From Propionibacteriaceae bacterium AM104-82 (lineage in GTDB: Bacteria; Actinomycetota; Actinomycetes; Propionibacteriales; Propionibacteriaceae), in assembly GCA_027658995.1 (NCBI GenBank), contig JAQDQK010000004.1, positions 1 to 64,000 of the forward strand: 64,000 bases of DNA. Direction: 5' to 3'. The notes below the pieces were generated by a model. That model searched no databases, was not told where the DNA came from, and saw nothing but the letters and a program-made list of their open reading frames with translations. The first letter of the stretch is position 1; each line of letters opens with the position of its first letter. Of the stretch, positions 37,503-47,048 are shown in pieces. Made by a program: the position numbers and the translations under genes.

Positions 37503-38005
37503 TGCTGCCCGTCCCACCCGCGTTCGCGGGCCAACTGGTCGGCGACCTCGGAGGAGCCGCGGCCGTCGGTCTCGACGATCTGGGTCGCGAGGGCCTCGTA
37601 GACTGGGGTGCGTTCGCGCAGCAGTTCGATCAACCGCCCACGCACGTTGCCCAGCAGCAGCGGCCGCGCGGTGTTGAGGCCTACCCGGCGGCTGGCCTGC
37701 CCGATGGAGACCTTCAGCCAGACGATGTCGTGGCCGGCGAGCGCGGAGCGGATCTCGGGATTCATCACGGAGCCGCCGCCGAGCGAGAGCACGTCGAAGC
37801 TGTCGAGCAGTTCGATGGTGGCCTCCTGTTCGAGGGCGCGGAAGTAGGCCTCGCCCTCGTCGGCGAAGATCTCGGCGATGGGCTTGCCCATCACCTCCTC
37901 GATGCGGTGGTCGACGTCGACGTAGGTCTTGCCGAGCTTGCGGGCCAGTCGCTTGCCGACCGACGACTTTCCGGCGCCCGGGGCGCCGATCAGGACGATG
38001 CTCAT
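37499..38005 (-). CDS. aroK: Shikimate kinase
   Basis: 168 aa. P-loop GAPGAGKSS at residues 7-15, shikimate-binding [17 protein letters not shown] and the lid arginine in RPLL. Phosphorylates shikimate at the 3-hydroxyl. Overlaps aroC upstream and aroB downstream by 4 nt each. Confidence 0.96.
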   Translation of the reverse strand: MSIVLIGAPGAGKSSVGKRLARKLGKTYVDVDHRIEEVMGKPIAEIFADEGEAYFRALEQEATIELLDSFDVLSLGGGSVMNPEIRSALAGHDIVWLKVSIGQASRRVGLNTARPLLLGNVRGRLIELLRERTPVYEALATQIVETDGRGSSEVADQLARERGWDGQQ

Positions 38006-39201
38006 CGGCCGATCTCCAAACCCCGTGCCTTGATGTCTGCCAGGTAGCCCTCGTAGTTGCGGCGGGCCTCGCCGACGGAGTCGCCTCCGAACTTCTCCAG
38101 GGCCGCCTCCGCGATCACCAGCGCCACCATCGCCTCCGCGACGACGCCCGCGGCGGGCACCGCGGTGACGTCGGAGCGCTGGTGGTGGGCCTTCGCCTCC
38201 TCGCCGGTGGTGGTGTCGATGGTGCGCAGCGCCCGGGGCACCGTCGCGATGGGCTTCATGGCGGCGCGCACGCGCAGCACCTCGCCGGTCGACATGCCTC
38301 CCTCGGTGCCTCCGGAGCGGTGCGACGCGCGGGAGACTCCCCCGCCGTCTGCCGGGACGATCTCGTCGTGCGCGAGCGAGCCGCGGGTGCGGGCCAGTTC
38401 GAAGCCGTCGCCGACCTCGACGCCCTTGATCGCCTGGATGCCCATCAGCGCGCCCGCGAGCCGCGCGTCAAGGCGCCGGTCGCCCTGCGAGTGCGACCCG
38501 AGGCCCGGCGGAAGGCCCCACGCGATCACCTCGACGACGCCACCGAGGGTGTCGCCGTCGCGGTGGCACGCCTCCACCTCGGCCTGCATAGCAAGGGAGG
38601 CCTCCGGGTCGAAGCAGCGCGCCGGGTCGGCGTCGATGGCGGGAAGGTCGTCGATCGTGGGCAGGTCGGCACGGGTCGCCCGGATGCTGCCGAACTCGAC
38701 GACGTGGCTGAGCAGCGTAATGCCGAAGGCCTGCTTGAGGAACGCCTGCGCGACGGTGCCGAGCGCGACTCTGGCGGCCGTCTCGCGGGCTGAGGCGCGC
38801 TCCAGGATCGGACGGGCCTCGTCCCAGTCGTACTTCTGCATGCCGGCCAGGTCGGCGTGACCGGGCCGGGGGCGCGTCAGGGGCGCGTTGCGGGCCAGCG
38901 CCGCCAGCACCTCTTCGTCGACCTCTCCGGGTGCCATCACCTGCTGCCACTTGGGCCATTCGGTGTTGCCGACCTGGATCGCGATGGGCGATCCGAGGGT
39001 TTCGCCGTGCCGGAATCCCGCCAGCAGGGTGACCTCGTCGGCCTCGAACTTCATCCGGGCGCCGCGCCCGACCCCGAGCCTGCGGCGGCGCAGGTTCTCG
39101 GCGATCTCCTCGACGCCGACCCGGACGTGGGCGGGGATGCCCTCCATGGTCGCGATGAGGGCTTGGCCGTGAGACTCTCCGGCGGTCAGGTATCGAAGCA
39201 T
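38002..39201 (-). CDS. aroC: Chorismate synthase
   Basis: 399 aa from [13 protein letters not shown] at 39201, the conserved family start; an ATG three codons earlier (39210) is also possible. Removes phosphate from EPSP to give chorismate with reduced FMN. Signatures: [54 protein letters not shown], and [13 protein letters not shown]. Coupled to aroK. Confidence 0.96.
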   Translation of the reverse strand: MLRYLTAGESHGQALIATMEGIPAHVRVGVEEIAENLRRRRLGVGRGARMKFEADEVTLLAGFRHGETLGSPIAIQVGNTEWPKWQQVMAPGEVDEEVLAALARNAPLTRPRPGHADLAGMQKYDWDEARPILERASARETAARVALGTVAQAFLKQAFGITLLSHVVEFGSIRATRADLPTIDDLPAIDADPARCFDPEASLAMQAEVEACHRDGDTLGGVVEVIAWGLPPGLGSHSQGDRRLDARLAGALMGIQAIKGVEVGDGFELARTRGSLAHDEIVPADGGGVSRASHRSGGTEGGMSTGEVLRVRAAMKPIATVPRALRTIDTTTGEEAKAHHQRSDVTAVPAAGVVAEAMVALVIAEAALEKFGGDSVGEARRNYEGYLADIKARGLEIGR

Positions 39202-39214
39202 GACCGCCATTGTG

Positions 39215-40024
39215 TCAGAGTGACGCGCGTCGCTTCAGTTCGCGACCGGCAGCCGAACGCGCCTGCTCGAAGGTGATGGCGTGCCCCGTCAGCAGCCGGA
39301 ACTGGTCGACGGCCTGCCCCGCGAGCAGGTCGAGTCCGTTGAGCACTGTCCGGCCCTCCGCGGCGGCGGCGTCGGTCAGCGGGGTGGGCCACGGGTCGTA
39401 GACCACGTCGAAGACGACGTTCGCCGAGCCGGCCAGGTCGACGGCGTGCGGCGCGGCGGCGTCGGCGGGGATGGTGCTGGCGACCAGGTCGACCGGCCCG
39501 ATGGCCTCGCCGAGCGGCAGCACCTGTGCGTCGACGCCGAGGTCGGCCGCGAGGTTCGTGAGGGATGCGGCGCGTTCGGGGCGGCGGGCGAGCACCACCA
39601 GTTCGCGCAGCCCCATCCTGGCAAGCGCCAGGACGATGGAGCGTGCGGTCGCACCGTTGCCGAGCAGCGCCGCGCGGCGCGGGTCCGCGAGGCCGTGGGC
39701 GCGCCAGGCGACGTCGAAGCCGGGCACGTCGGTGTTGTAGACGGCGGGCTCGGCGCCGAAGACCAGCGTGTTGCCTCCCCCGACCAGCCGTGACGCCTCG
39801 TCAGCGGCTCCGTAGGCGAGGATCGCCTCCTTGTGCGGGGCGGTGACGCTCAGCCCGGCCCAGGCGGGGTCGTCGAGGCGCTCGGTCACGAAGCCGTGCA
39901 GGTCGTCAGGGGTGACGGTGTAGGCGTCGTAGCTCCAGTCCAGAGCGTTGCTGCGGTAGCCGTCGCGGTGGATCGCCGGCGACAGCGAGTGCCCCGCGGG
40001 GTCGCCGACGACGCCTGCGAGCAT
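39215..40024 (-). CDS. aroE: Shikimate dehydrogenase
   Basis: 269 aa from the ATG at 40024, which overlaps the mltG stop. Substrate-binding [19 protein letters not shown], the catalytic lysine in VTAPHKEA, and the NADP-binding [14 protein letters not shown], with [12 protein letters not shown] late in the protein. The NADP loop reads GNGATA rather than GAGGAA, a tolerated variant in actinobacteria. Reduces dehydroshikimate to shikimate. Confidence 0.94.
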   Translation of the reverse strand: MLAGVVGDPAGHSLSPAIHRDGYRSNALDWSYDAYTVTPDDLHGFVTERLDDPAWAGLSVTAPHKEAILAYGAADEASRLVGGGNTLVFGAEPAVYNTDVPGFDVAWRAHGLADPRRAALLGNGATARSIVLALARMGLRELVVLARRPERAASLTNLAADLGVDAQVLPLGEAIGPVDLVASTIPADAAAPHAVDLAGSANVVFDVVYDPWPTPLTDAAAAEGRTVLNGLDLLAGQAVDQFRLLTGHAITFEQARSAAGRELKRRASL

Positions 40025-41148
40025 CAGCAGGAGCCCTTGTTCTCCGAGCACCACTGCTGGAACAGCTTGACGTTGGCCTGGTGTTCCTCTTCGGTGGCCG
40101 CGAAGCGGGTGTCGCCCGTCGACGGGTTCACCGTCACGAAGAACAGCGCGTCGGTGGCCGCGGGCTGCAGCGCGGCGGCCAGCGCCGTCTCACCGGGGTT
40201 GCTGATCGGGCCGGGCGGGAAGCCGGTGTGCATGTAGGTGTTGTACGGCGAGGGGTTGGCGCGATCCTCGGCGGTCGTGGTGACCTTGCCGGACTTGCCG
40301 ACCGCGTAGTGCACGGTCGAGTCCATCTGGAGCATCATGCCCTTCTTGATGCGGTTGTAGATGACGGCGGCGACCATCGGCTGGTCGTCCTTGTCCGGCA
40401 CCTCAGCCGCGATGATCGAGGCGGTCGTGACGGCCTGCATCGGGGTGATGCCCAGTTCCTTGGCCCGGTTCACCAGGTCGAGCTTGCCCGCGATGTTGCC
40501 GTACTGCTTGAGCTGGGTGGTCACGATCGCGACCGGATCGACGGGCTCGGCGACCTGGTACTTGGCGGGGAACAGGAAGCCCTCGAGCTTGCCTCCCGCG
40601 TAGTCGGGCAGGTTGGAGTACTTGGTGCCGTCGTAGGCCGCCATCAGGGCGTCCTCCTTGACGTCCAACTTGTCCTTCTTGAGGATGATCTGCTGCTGCT
40701 CCGCGAGCGTGGTTCCCTCCTGGAAGAGCACGTCAAGCACGACCAGGTTCTTCGGGTCGAGGATCATGTCGAGTGCCGCCTCAGAGGGCAACTGCTTCTT
40801 GACCTTGTAGCGGCCGGCCTTCAGTTCGGACCAGCGGCCGCTCTCGATGGCGACCTTGCGGAACGTCTTGGTCGACTTGACGACGCCTGCCTCGGTGAGG
40901 AGGTCACCGATCTGGGTTGGTGTGGGGCCGCCCGGGGGGATCAGGACCTCGACCGCCTCGGTGCCCTCCCCGATGTAGTCGTCCTGGGTGCGCCATTCGA
41001 TGTAGGCGTCGTTGGCCTTGGTGTAGACGAACCAGCCGCCGCCGCCGAGCACAGCGATCGCGAGCAGCACGGCGAAGGTGCTGCGGGCGTGATACCCGAT
41101 CTTGCGCCAGTTCAGGCGCCCGTCGTTGTCAATGAACGCTGGGCTCAC
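40024..41148 (-). CDS. mltG: Endolytic peptidoglycan transglycosylase MltG
   Basis: 374 aa, GTG start. Short cytoplasmic N-terminus, one membrane helix (24-42), a LysM-like domain (about 60-120), then the YceG lytic core with the catalytic glutamate E249 in ASIIAAEVPDKDDQP and DSTVHYA, YNTYMHTGFPPGPISNPG. Cuts nascent glycan strands outside the membrane. Its place between ruvX and aroE is the standard actinobacterial order. Confidence 0.95.
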   Translation of the reverse strand: MSPAFIDNDGRLNWRKIGYHARSTFAVLLAIAVLGGGGWFVYTKANDAYIEWRTQDDYIGEGTEAVEVLIPPGGPTPTQIGDLLTEAGVVKSTKTFRKVAIESGRWSELKAGRYKVKKQLPSEAALDMILDPKNLVVLDVLFQEGTTLAEQQQIILKKDKLDVKEDALMAAYDGTKYSNLPDYAGGKLEGFLFPAKYQVAEPVDPVAIVTTQLKQYGNIAGKLDLVNRAKELGITPMQAVTTASIIAAEVPDKDDQPMVAAVIYNRIKKGMMLQMDSTVHYAVGKSGKVTTTAEDRANPSPYNTYMHTGFPPGPISNPGETALAAALQPAATDALFFVTVNPSTGDTRFAATEEEHQANVKLFQQWCSENKGSC

Positions 41149-41606
41149 CGTTCCTCCTCGATCACACTCAACCCCACAGGTGCACCGTCACGCTCCTCGG
41201 CGTCCAGGGCGCGCTGCAGGATTTCCACGGCGGCGGCCTGGTCGATGACTTTTCGCTGTTGCTTGGCCTTCCGGCCGGCGCTTCCTAGGCTACGCGATGC
41301 CGAAACCGTGCTCATCCGCTCGTCGACCAGACGCACCGGAACCGGCGCGATCAGGGCGGCGAGGGCGGCCGACTTCTCCTCGATGTACTGCGCGGCGATG
41401 CCCCGCTCCCCCGCTAGGGTCAGCGGAAGGCCGATGTAGACGACCTCCGCGCGGTACTCCTCGACGAGGGCGACGAGGCGGCGGGCCTCGTCCGGCCCTG
41501 CCTGCACGGTCTCGACGGGGTAGGCGAACGTGGTGCCCGCGTTGGCCGCGGCCACGCCGATGCGCGCCTTGCCCCAGTCGATCCCGAGTCGGGGCGCGTC
41601 AGCCAC
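41145..41606 (-). CDS. ruvX: RuvX/YqgF-type Holliday-junction resolvase-like nuclease
   Basis: 153 aa from a GTG at 41606 overlapping the alaS stop. RNase H-like fold: first catalytic Asp in LGIDWGKARIGVA (D10), VVYIGLPLTLAGERG, and VRLVDERMSTVSA with the later acidic residue, VIDQAAAVEIL at the end. In bacteria processes pre-16S rRNA 5' ends and may act on junction DNA. Overlaps mltG by 4 nt. Confidence 0.93.
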   Translation of the reverse strand: MADAPRLGIDWGKARIGVAAANAGTTFAYPVETVQAGPDEARRLVALVEEYRAEVVYIGLPLTLAGERGIAAQYIEEKSAALAALIAPVPVRLVDERMSTVSASRSLGSAGRKAKQQRKVIDQAAAVEILQRALDAEERDGAPVGLSVIEEER

Positions 41607-44250
41607 GCGTCTCCAGCGCCGAGCGGACGGCCGCGATCGCCTGCGGGGCCGCCGACGCGTCGGTGCCGCCGCCCTGGGCGAGATCGTCCTTGCCGCCGCC
41701 CTTGCCGCCGAGGGCGGCGCTGGCGAGCGAGATGAGCTGACCCGCCTTGAGGCCGAGGTCCCGCGCTGCCGCGTTGGTGGCGACCAGCGCGGTGGGCTTG
41801 TCCGCCCCGCCGACGAGCGCGACGACGGCGGGCTCGGAGCCGAGCCGGTCGCGCAGGTCCATCGCGAGCGTGCGCAGTTCGCCACCCCCGACGCCGGGGG
41901 TCGCGACGCCGAGGTAGCGCACCCCGTTGACGTCGACGGCCTGCTGGACCATCTGGGCCGACCCGGCCAGCAACTTCTCCGCGTTCAGCTTCGCGATCTG
42001 CTTCTCGGCGTCCTTGAGTTGGCTGATCAGCCTCTCGACGCGGCCGACGACCTGGTCGGGCTGCACGCGCAGCGTGTCGGTGAGCGCCGTGACCAGCGCC
42101 CGCTCCGCCGCGAACTTCGAGAACGCGTCCCCCGCGACGAGCGCCTCGACGCGGCGCACGCCGGAGCCGATGGAGGACTCGCTGAGCAGGTTGAGCATCC
42201 CGATCTCGGCGGTGGTGCCGACGTGGGTGCCTCCGCACAGTTCGCGCGACCACGGGCCGGCAAGCTCGACCATCCGCACCAGCGGCGGGTACTTCTCGCC
42301 GAACATGGCCATCGCGCCGAGCGCCTTTGCCTCCTCGAGCGGCATCTCCTGCGCGGTGACGGCGTAGTTGGCGGCGATCGCCTCGTTGGAGCGGCCCTCG
42401 ATCTCGGCCTTCAGGGCCTCGCTGAGGCCGTGCGTGGCGGAGAAGTCGAAGCGCATGTAGCCCGGCTTGTTGTAGGAGCCTGCCTGGGTGGCCGTGGGGC
42501 CGACCAGTTCGCGCAGCGCGGCGTGCACGATGTGCGTCGCGGTGTGCGCCTGGCTCGCGCCGTGCCGTGCGGCCGCGTCGACCCTGGCGTCGACGGTCGC
42601 GCCGAGGGGCAGTTCGCCGAGTACCTCGACGCGGTGCACGACCAGCCCGGGGACGGGGCGCTGCACGTCGATGACGTTGAGGTTGAAGCCGTCGCCGACG
42701 ATGACGCCGCGGTCGGCGTCCTGGCCGCCGGACTCGGCGTAGAACGGGGTCTCCCGCAGCACGATCTCGACGGTGGTGCCGTCCAGCGCTCGGTCGACGG
42801 AGGCCCCGTCGGCGACGATGCCGCGCACGGTGGTGTTGACGTCGAGGTCGGTGTAGCCGAGGAACGGCACCTCGCCCGCCTCGCGCAGTTCGCGGTAGGC
42901 CTCGAGGCTGGCGGCGCCGCCCTTCTTGGCCTTCGCGTCGGCGCGGGCGCGCTCCTTCTGCTCCTTCATGAGCGCGTCGAACTGGGCACGGTCGACGGTG
43001 AGGCCCTGCTCGGCCGCCATCTCCATGGTCAGGTCGATCGGGAAGCCGTAGGTGTCGTGCAACTGGAACGCCTTGTCGCCAGACAGCGTCGTGGCGTGCT
43101 CGCCCTTCGCGGCGTCGACGGCCGTGTCGAACATGACGGTGCCGGACTGCAGCGTGCGGCGGAAGGACTTCTCCTCCGCCTCGGCCGCCTCCGCGACGCG
43201 GGGCCAGTTGGCGTCGATGTCGGGGTAGGACACGCGCATCAGGTCACGCGAGACGGGCAGCAGTTCCAGCAGCACCGGTTCGTTGACGCCGAGCAGGCGC
43301 ATCGCGCGGATGACGCGGCGCAGCAGGCGGCGCAGCACGTAGCCGCGGGCCTCGTTGCCGGGGGTGACGCCGTCGGTCATCAGCATCAGGCTGGAGCGAA
43401 CGTGGTCGGCGACGACGCGGAACCGGACGTCGTCCTGCGGGTCGTCGCCGTAGCGCTTGCCCGACAGTTCGGCGGCCTTCGCGATGACGGGGAACACCTC
43501 GTCGATCTCGTACATGTTGGCGACGCCCTGCTTGAGCAGCGCGATGCGCTCAAGGCCTGCGCCGGTGTCGATGTTCTTGTGCGGGAGGGGGCGCAGCACG
43601 TCGAAGTCGTCCTTGGCGCGCACCGCGGAGAGTTCCTCCTGCTGGAACACGAGGTTCCAGATCTCGAGGAAGCGGTCCTCGTCGGCCTCCGGGCCGCCGT
43701 CGGCGCCGAACTCGGGGCCGCGGTCGATGTAGATCTCGGAGCAGGGGCCACCGGGGCCGGGGACGCCCATGTGCCAGTAGTTGTCCTTGAGGCCGCGTTC
43801 CTGGATCCGCTCGCGCGGGATGCCGACCTTCAGCCACAGGTCGATGGTCTCCTGGTCGCCGTGCAGCGCCGTGACCCAGACCTTCTCCGGGTCGAAGCCG
43901 AGGCCGCCCTCGTCCTCCTTGCCGGTGACGAGATCCCAGGCGAAGCGGATCGCGCCCTCCTTGAAGTAGTCACCAAAGGAGAAGTTGCCGAGCATCTGGA
44001 AGAAGGTGCCGTGCCGGGTGGTCTTGCCGACCTCGTCGATGTCGAGTGTGCGCACGCACTTCTGCGCCGAGACGGCGCGGGCGTAGGGGGCTGGCTCGTC
44101 GCCGAGGAAGTAGGGCTTGAACGGCACCATGCCCGCGTTGACGAACAGCAGCGTGGGGTCGTTGTACAGCAGCGACGCGCTCGGCACGTCGACGTGGTTC
44201 TGCTTCGCGAAGAAGTCGATGAACCGGCTCCGGATCTCGGAGGTCTTCAT
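41599..44250 (-). CDS. alaS: Alanyl-tRNA synthetase
   Basis: 883 aa, full length. Class II catalytic core (1-240) with RSRFIDFFAKQNHVDVPSASLL and NAGMVPFKPYFLG; editing domain with the zinc set HTATHIVHAAL and CGGTHVGTTAEIG; C-Ala domain with a glycine-rich GGKGGGKDD tail. Charges tRNA-Ala and hydrolyses mischarged Ser/Gly. Follows two small membrane-protein genes as usual in the order. Confidence 0.97.
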   Translation of the reverse strand: MKTSEIRSRFIDFFAKQNHVDVPSASLLYNDPTLLFVNAGMVPFKPYFLGDEPAPYARAVSAQKCVRTLDIDEVGKTTRHGTFFQMLGNFSFGDYFKEGAIRFAWDLVTGKEDEGGLGFDPEKVWVTALHGDQETIDLWLKVGIPRERIQERGLKDNYWHMGVPGPGGPCSEIYIDRGPEFGADGGPEADEDRFLEIWNLVFQQEELSAVRAKDDFDVLRPLPHKNIDTGAGLERIALLKQGVANMYEIDEVFPVIAKAAELSGKRYGDDPQDDVRFRVVADHVRSSLMLMTDGVTPGNEARGYVLRRLLRRVIRAMRLLGVNEPVLLELLPVSRDLMRVSYPDIDANWPRVAEAAEAEEKSFRRTLQSGTVMFDTAVDAAKGEHATTLSGDKAFQLHDTYGFPIDLTMEMAAEQGLTVDRAQFDALMKEQKERARADAKAKKGGAASLEAYRELREAGEVPFLGYTDLDVNTTVRGIVADGASVDRALDGTTVEIVLRETPFYAESGGQDADRGVIVGDGFNLNVIDVQRPVPGLVVHRVEVLGELPLGATVDARVDAAARHGASQAHTATHIVHAALRELVGPTATQAGSYNKPGYMRFDFSATHGLSEALKAEIEGRSNEAIAANYAVTAQEMPLEEAKALGAMAMFGEKYPPLVRMVELAGPWSRELCGGTHVGTTAEIGMLNLLSESSIGSGVRRVEALVAGDAFSKFAAERALVTALTDTLRVQPDQVVGRVERLISQLKDAEKQIAKLNAEKLLAGSAQMVQQAVDVNGVRYLGVATPGVGGGELRTLAMDLRDRLGSEPAVVALVGGADKPTALVATNAAARDLGLKAGQLISLASAALGGKGGGKDDLAQGGGTDASAAPQAIAAVRSALETRG

Positions 44251-44271
44251 ATGGAAAGTTCCTTGGGATGT

Positions 44272-44505
44272 TCAGTCGTTGTTGGCGGGGATGTTCAGCT
44301 CGTGACGAAGCTCGGCCTCCCGCTGGGCCATCGAGGAGCGGAAGGTGCCCATGAAGTCGCCGAAGCTGGCGGCCGCCTCATGGCCCTTCTTCTCCACCTG
44401 CTGCGAGATGCCCTGCGGGGTGAGCCGCTGCATCAGTTCGCGGCCCCGGAGCACCACGAAGACCGCGAGGCCTGCCCCGAGGATGAGCCAGAAGAAGCGG
44501 CTCAT
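44272..44505 (-). CDS. DUF6167-type small membrane protein
   Basis: 77 aa. One N-terminal membrane helix (RFFWLILGAGLAVFVVLRG, residues 3-20), then a polar helical tail with FGDFMGTFRSSMAQREAELR. A short protein of this pattern sits before alaS in most actinobacteria. Function unknown. Overlaps the DUF948 gene by 4 nt. Confidence 0.8.
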   Translation of the reverse strand: MSRFFWLILGAGLAVFVVLRGRELMQRLTPQGISQQVEKKGHEAAASFGDFMGTFRSSMAQREAELRHELNIPANND

Positions 44506-44882
44506 TTCTTGACCCGCTTCCGGCCCTGGAACGCCTGACGGACGCCGTAGGTGAACGCGGCGGTCTTGACGAGCGGCCCGCCGAGGGTCGCCGCGAACAG
44601 CGTGGAGAGCTGGGCGGCGTTCTCGCTGACCACGGTGGCGTGCCCGGAGACGCGCGACGCGTCCTCGGTGACGACCTTGAGCTTGGCGAGTTCGTCGTTG
44701 GTGGCCACGACGGTGCCCTTCAACTCCTGCAGGATCGGCACGGAGTTGTTCCCGACGTCACGCACGGCGAGTCGCACCTCGTCGAGGGTTCGGCCGAGCT
44801 TGAGCAGGGGCACGGCCGCGAGCGCGACGAAGACGCAGAGCGCCACGGCCGCGATCAGGCCAGCGATTTCACCAACGGTCAT
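44502..44882 (-). CDS. DUF948 protein, single-span membrane coiled coil
   Basis: 126 aa. Membrane helix at residues 5-27 (IAGLIAAVALCVFVALAAVPLL), then an amphipathic coiled-coil region (about 30-100) of the methyl-accepting-helix type with KLGRTLDEVRLAVRDVGNNSVPILQELKGT. Ends in a basic GRKRVKK tail. Paired with DUF6167 in front of alaS. Role unknown. Confidence 0.82.
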   Translation of the reverse strand: MTVGEIAGLIAAVALCVFVALAAVPLLKLGRTLDEVRLAVRDVGNNSVPILQELKGTVVATNDELAKLKVVTEDASRVSGHATVVSENAAQLSTLFAATLGGPLVKTAAFTYGVRQAFQGRKRVKK

Positions 44883-45034
44883 GCGCGCAACTCTAGCCGA
44901 CGGCCCGCCGGTTGAGCAGGCGCCGCCCTCGTCGTCGCACGGCGTGGGGAGGGCCTCAGGGCAGGCCCGGTGGGAGAGCCGGCGCTCCGGGGCTGTGCGT
45001 GCCCATCCGCGGGTCTTGGCGCGGCGGGGTCGCG

Positions 45035-46396
45035 TCAGTCGCGTCCGAGCAGATCCCGCAGCGCCCGGACCCGCTCGGCGATGACGGCCTCCTGGCCGTT
45101 GTCGGTCGGCGTGTAGTAGCGGGCCTTCTCGAGGTCCTCGGGCAGGTAGGTCTGCGCGACCACGCCGTGCGGGAAGTCGTGCGGGTAGCGGTAGCCCTCG
45201 CCGTGGCCGAGTTTCTTGGCTCCCGAGTAGTGGGCGTCGCGCAGGTGCGCGGGCACCCCGGTCCCCTTGCCCTCGCGGATGTCGGCGATCGCCTTGTCGA
45301 GCGCGACGTAGGCCGCGTTCGACTTCGGCGCCGTCGCGGCCGCGACCGTGGCGTGAGCCAGCGTGATCCGCGCCTCCGGCATGCCGAGCAGTTGCACGGC
45401 CTGTGCCGCGGCGACGCAGATCGGCAGCACGTTGCTTGCTGCCATCCCGACGTCCTCGGACGCGGAGATCATCAGGCGCCGCGCGATGAATCGCGGGTCC
45501 TCCCCCGCCTCCAGCATCCGGGCAAGGTAGTGAAGCGACGCGTCGACGTCGGAACCGCGGATCGACTTGATGAAGGCCGAGATGACGTCGTAGTGCTGGT
45601 CGCCGTCCTTGTCGTAGCGCACGGCGGCCCGGTCGGCAGAGGACTCGACGGCGGCCTGGTCGATCAGGGTGCCGCCCAGCGCGTCGGCGGCCGCCGCGGA
45701 CTCCTCGAGGTAGGTCAGGGCGCGTCGGGCATCGCCGCCGGAAAGTCGCACGATCATGTCGCGGGCGGCGTCGTCGAGGTCGAACGCCTCACCCGAACTC
45801 GGCCTCAGCCCCCGCTCGTCGGTGAGTGCCCGCTGCAGCAGCGCGACCAGGTCGTCGTCGGTGAGCGGTTGGAGGCGAAGCAGCAGGGAGCGGGAAAGCA
45901 GCGGGGAGATCACCGAGAACGACGGGTTCTCCGTGGTGGCGGCGATCAGCGTGACGAGGCGGTTCTCGACGGCGGGCAGCAGCACGTCCTGCTGCGCCTT
46001 GGAGAAGCGGTGCACCTCGTCGACGAACAGCACGGTGGCGCGGCCCCGGGCGAGTTGGCGGCGGGCCTCCTCGATCTCTGCGCGCACCTCCTTGACGCCA
46101 GCCGTGACCGCGGAGAGTTCGACGAAGCGGCGCTGGGTCGCCTGCGAGACGACCGAGGCGATGGTCGTCTTGCCGACGCCCGGAGGCCCCCACAGGAACA
46201 CCGACATCGGTTGCCCGTCGGCGAGCCTGCGCAGCGGCGATCCCGGCGCGAGCAGGTGCTGCTGGCCGACGATCTCGTCGAGGTTCCTGGGGCGGAGCCG
46301 GACGGCGAGCGGCGCCTGCGGGTTCGTGGCGTCGCTCAGCGAGCCGCCACGCTGGGGTGGCTCGGGATCGAGGTTTCCGAACAGGTCGACAGACAC
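45035..46396 (-). CDS. rarA: Replication-associated recombination protein A (RarA/MgsA)
   Basis: 453 aa, GTG start preceded 6 nt upstream by a TAGAGT -10 box. AAA+ clamp-loader-like ATPase: [21 protein letters not shown], Walker [10 protein letters not shown] (69-77), Walker [11 protein letters not shown], sensor [18 protein letters not shown]-terminal helical tetramerisation domain with [26 protein letters not shown]. Works at stalled replication forks. First gene of the alaS-side cluster; the rpsD gene usually found next is not here. Confidence 0.95.
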   Translation of the reverse strand: MSVDLFGNLDPEPPQRGGSLSDATNPQAPLAVRLRPRNLDEIVGQQHLLAPGSPLRRLADGQPMSVFLWGPPGVGKTTIASVVSQATQRRFVELSAVTAGVKEVRAEIEEARRQLARGRATVLFVDEVHRFSKAQQDVLLPAVENRLVTLIAATTENPSFSVISPLLSRSLLLRLQPLTDDDLVALLQRALTDERGLRPSSGEAFDLDDAARDMIVRLSGGDARRALTYLEESAAAADALGGTLIDQAAVESSADRAAVRYDKDGDQHYDVISAFIKSIRGSDVDASLHYLARMLEAGEDPRFIARRLMISASEDVGMAASNVLPICVAAAQAVQLLGMPEARITLAHATVAAATAPKSNAAYVALDKAIADIREGKGTGVPAHLRDAHYSGAKKLGHGEGYRYPHDFPHGVVAQTYLPEDLEKARYYTPTDNGQEAVIAERVRALRDLLGRD

Positions 46397-46402
46397 GCCG
46401 TC

Positions 46403-46408
46403 ACTCTA
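46403..46408 (-). promoter_or_regulatory. -10 box of a probable leaderless promoter (rarA)
   Basis: Minus-strand TAGAGT exactly 6 nt before the GTG start of rarA. Confidence 0.5.
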
Positions 46409-46424
46409 CCCGCGCCTGACCTGC

Positions 46425-46919
46425 TCACGCGTCGAGGTCGAAGGCGATCCCGTCGAGCCACGTCTGCCAGTCCGCGTCGTCGACCAGGCCCTGCTTGACG
46501 GTGCCGATCAGGAACCCGTCGCGCTCGGCGTCGACGCGATAGCCGACGGTGCGGGACTGGTAGTCCTCGCACCCGTTGGTGCAGACATAGGTGGGCAGCA
46601 TCGTGTCGCCGCGCTGCACTCCATCCTGCAGGTCCGTGTAGGAGAGCGTCATCAGGGTGTCCATGTCGGCGCCGGGGATGCCCTGGCCCTCCTGCGCGCC
46701 GCCGCGCTTGCCGTCGGCGCAGGTGGTGGGGACGAATCGCCACTGGACGGGGCCGCCGGTTCCGAGCCGGGCCTCACAGCCCCCGGCGTGCGCCGTCTGG
46801 GCCTCGTCCGCCTCTGTCACCTGGGTGCCGGTAAAAGTCGGCGGGTCGCCCAGATCCACCTTCGGATCCGCGTTCGCAGCAGGGAGGCCGAGCAGCAGCA
46901 GGAGGAACAGTTCGAGCAT
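46425..46919 (-). CDS. Secreted hypothetical protein
   Basis: 164 aa. A clear signal peptide (MLELFLLLLLGLPAANA, cleavage likely after ANA at about residue 17), then a mature domain with four cysteines (GGCEARL, TTCADG, YVCTNGC) that could form two disulfides. No family recognised. Sits between rarA and a divergent transporter gene. Extracytoplasmic location is well supported; function is not. Confidence 0.7.
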   Translation of the reverse strand: MLELFLLLLLGLPAANADPKVDLGDPPTFTGTQVTEADEAQTAHAGGCEARLGTGGPVQWRFVPTTCADGKRGGAQEGQGIPGADMDTLMTLSYTDLQDGVQRGDTMLPTYVCTNGCEDYQSRTVGYRVDAERDGFLIGTVKQGLVDDADWQTWLDGIAFDLDA

Positions 46920-47048
46920 GGCAACAATTGTCGGCCGCGCCCGGTTCAGGCCGGCCCGCTCGTGCTTCGGCAGCCCCGTTGCAGATAGTTGAATCGCCCC
47001 ATATCGTTGGTGTTTGTCTCAGCGCGACACTATCTCTAGGCACACCCC

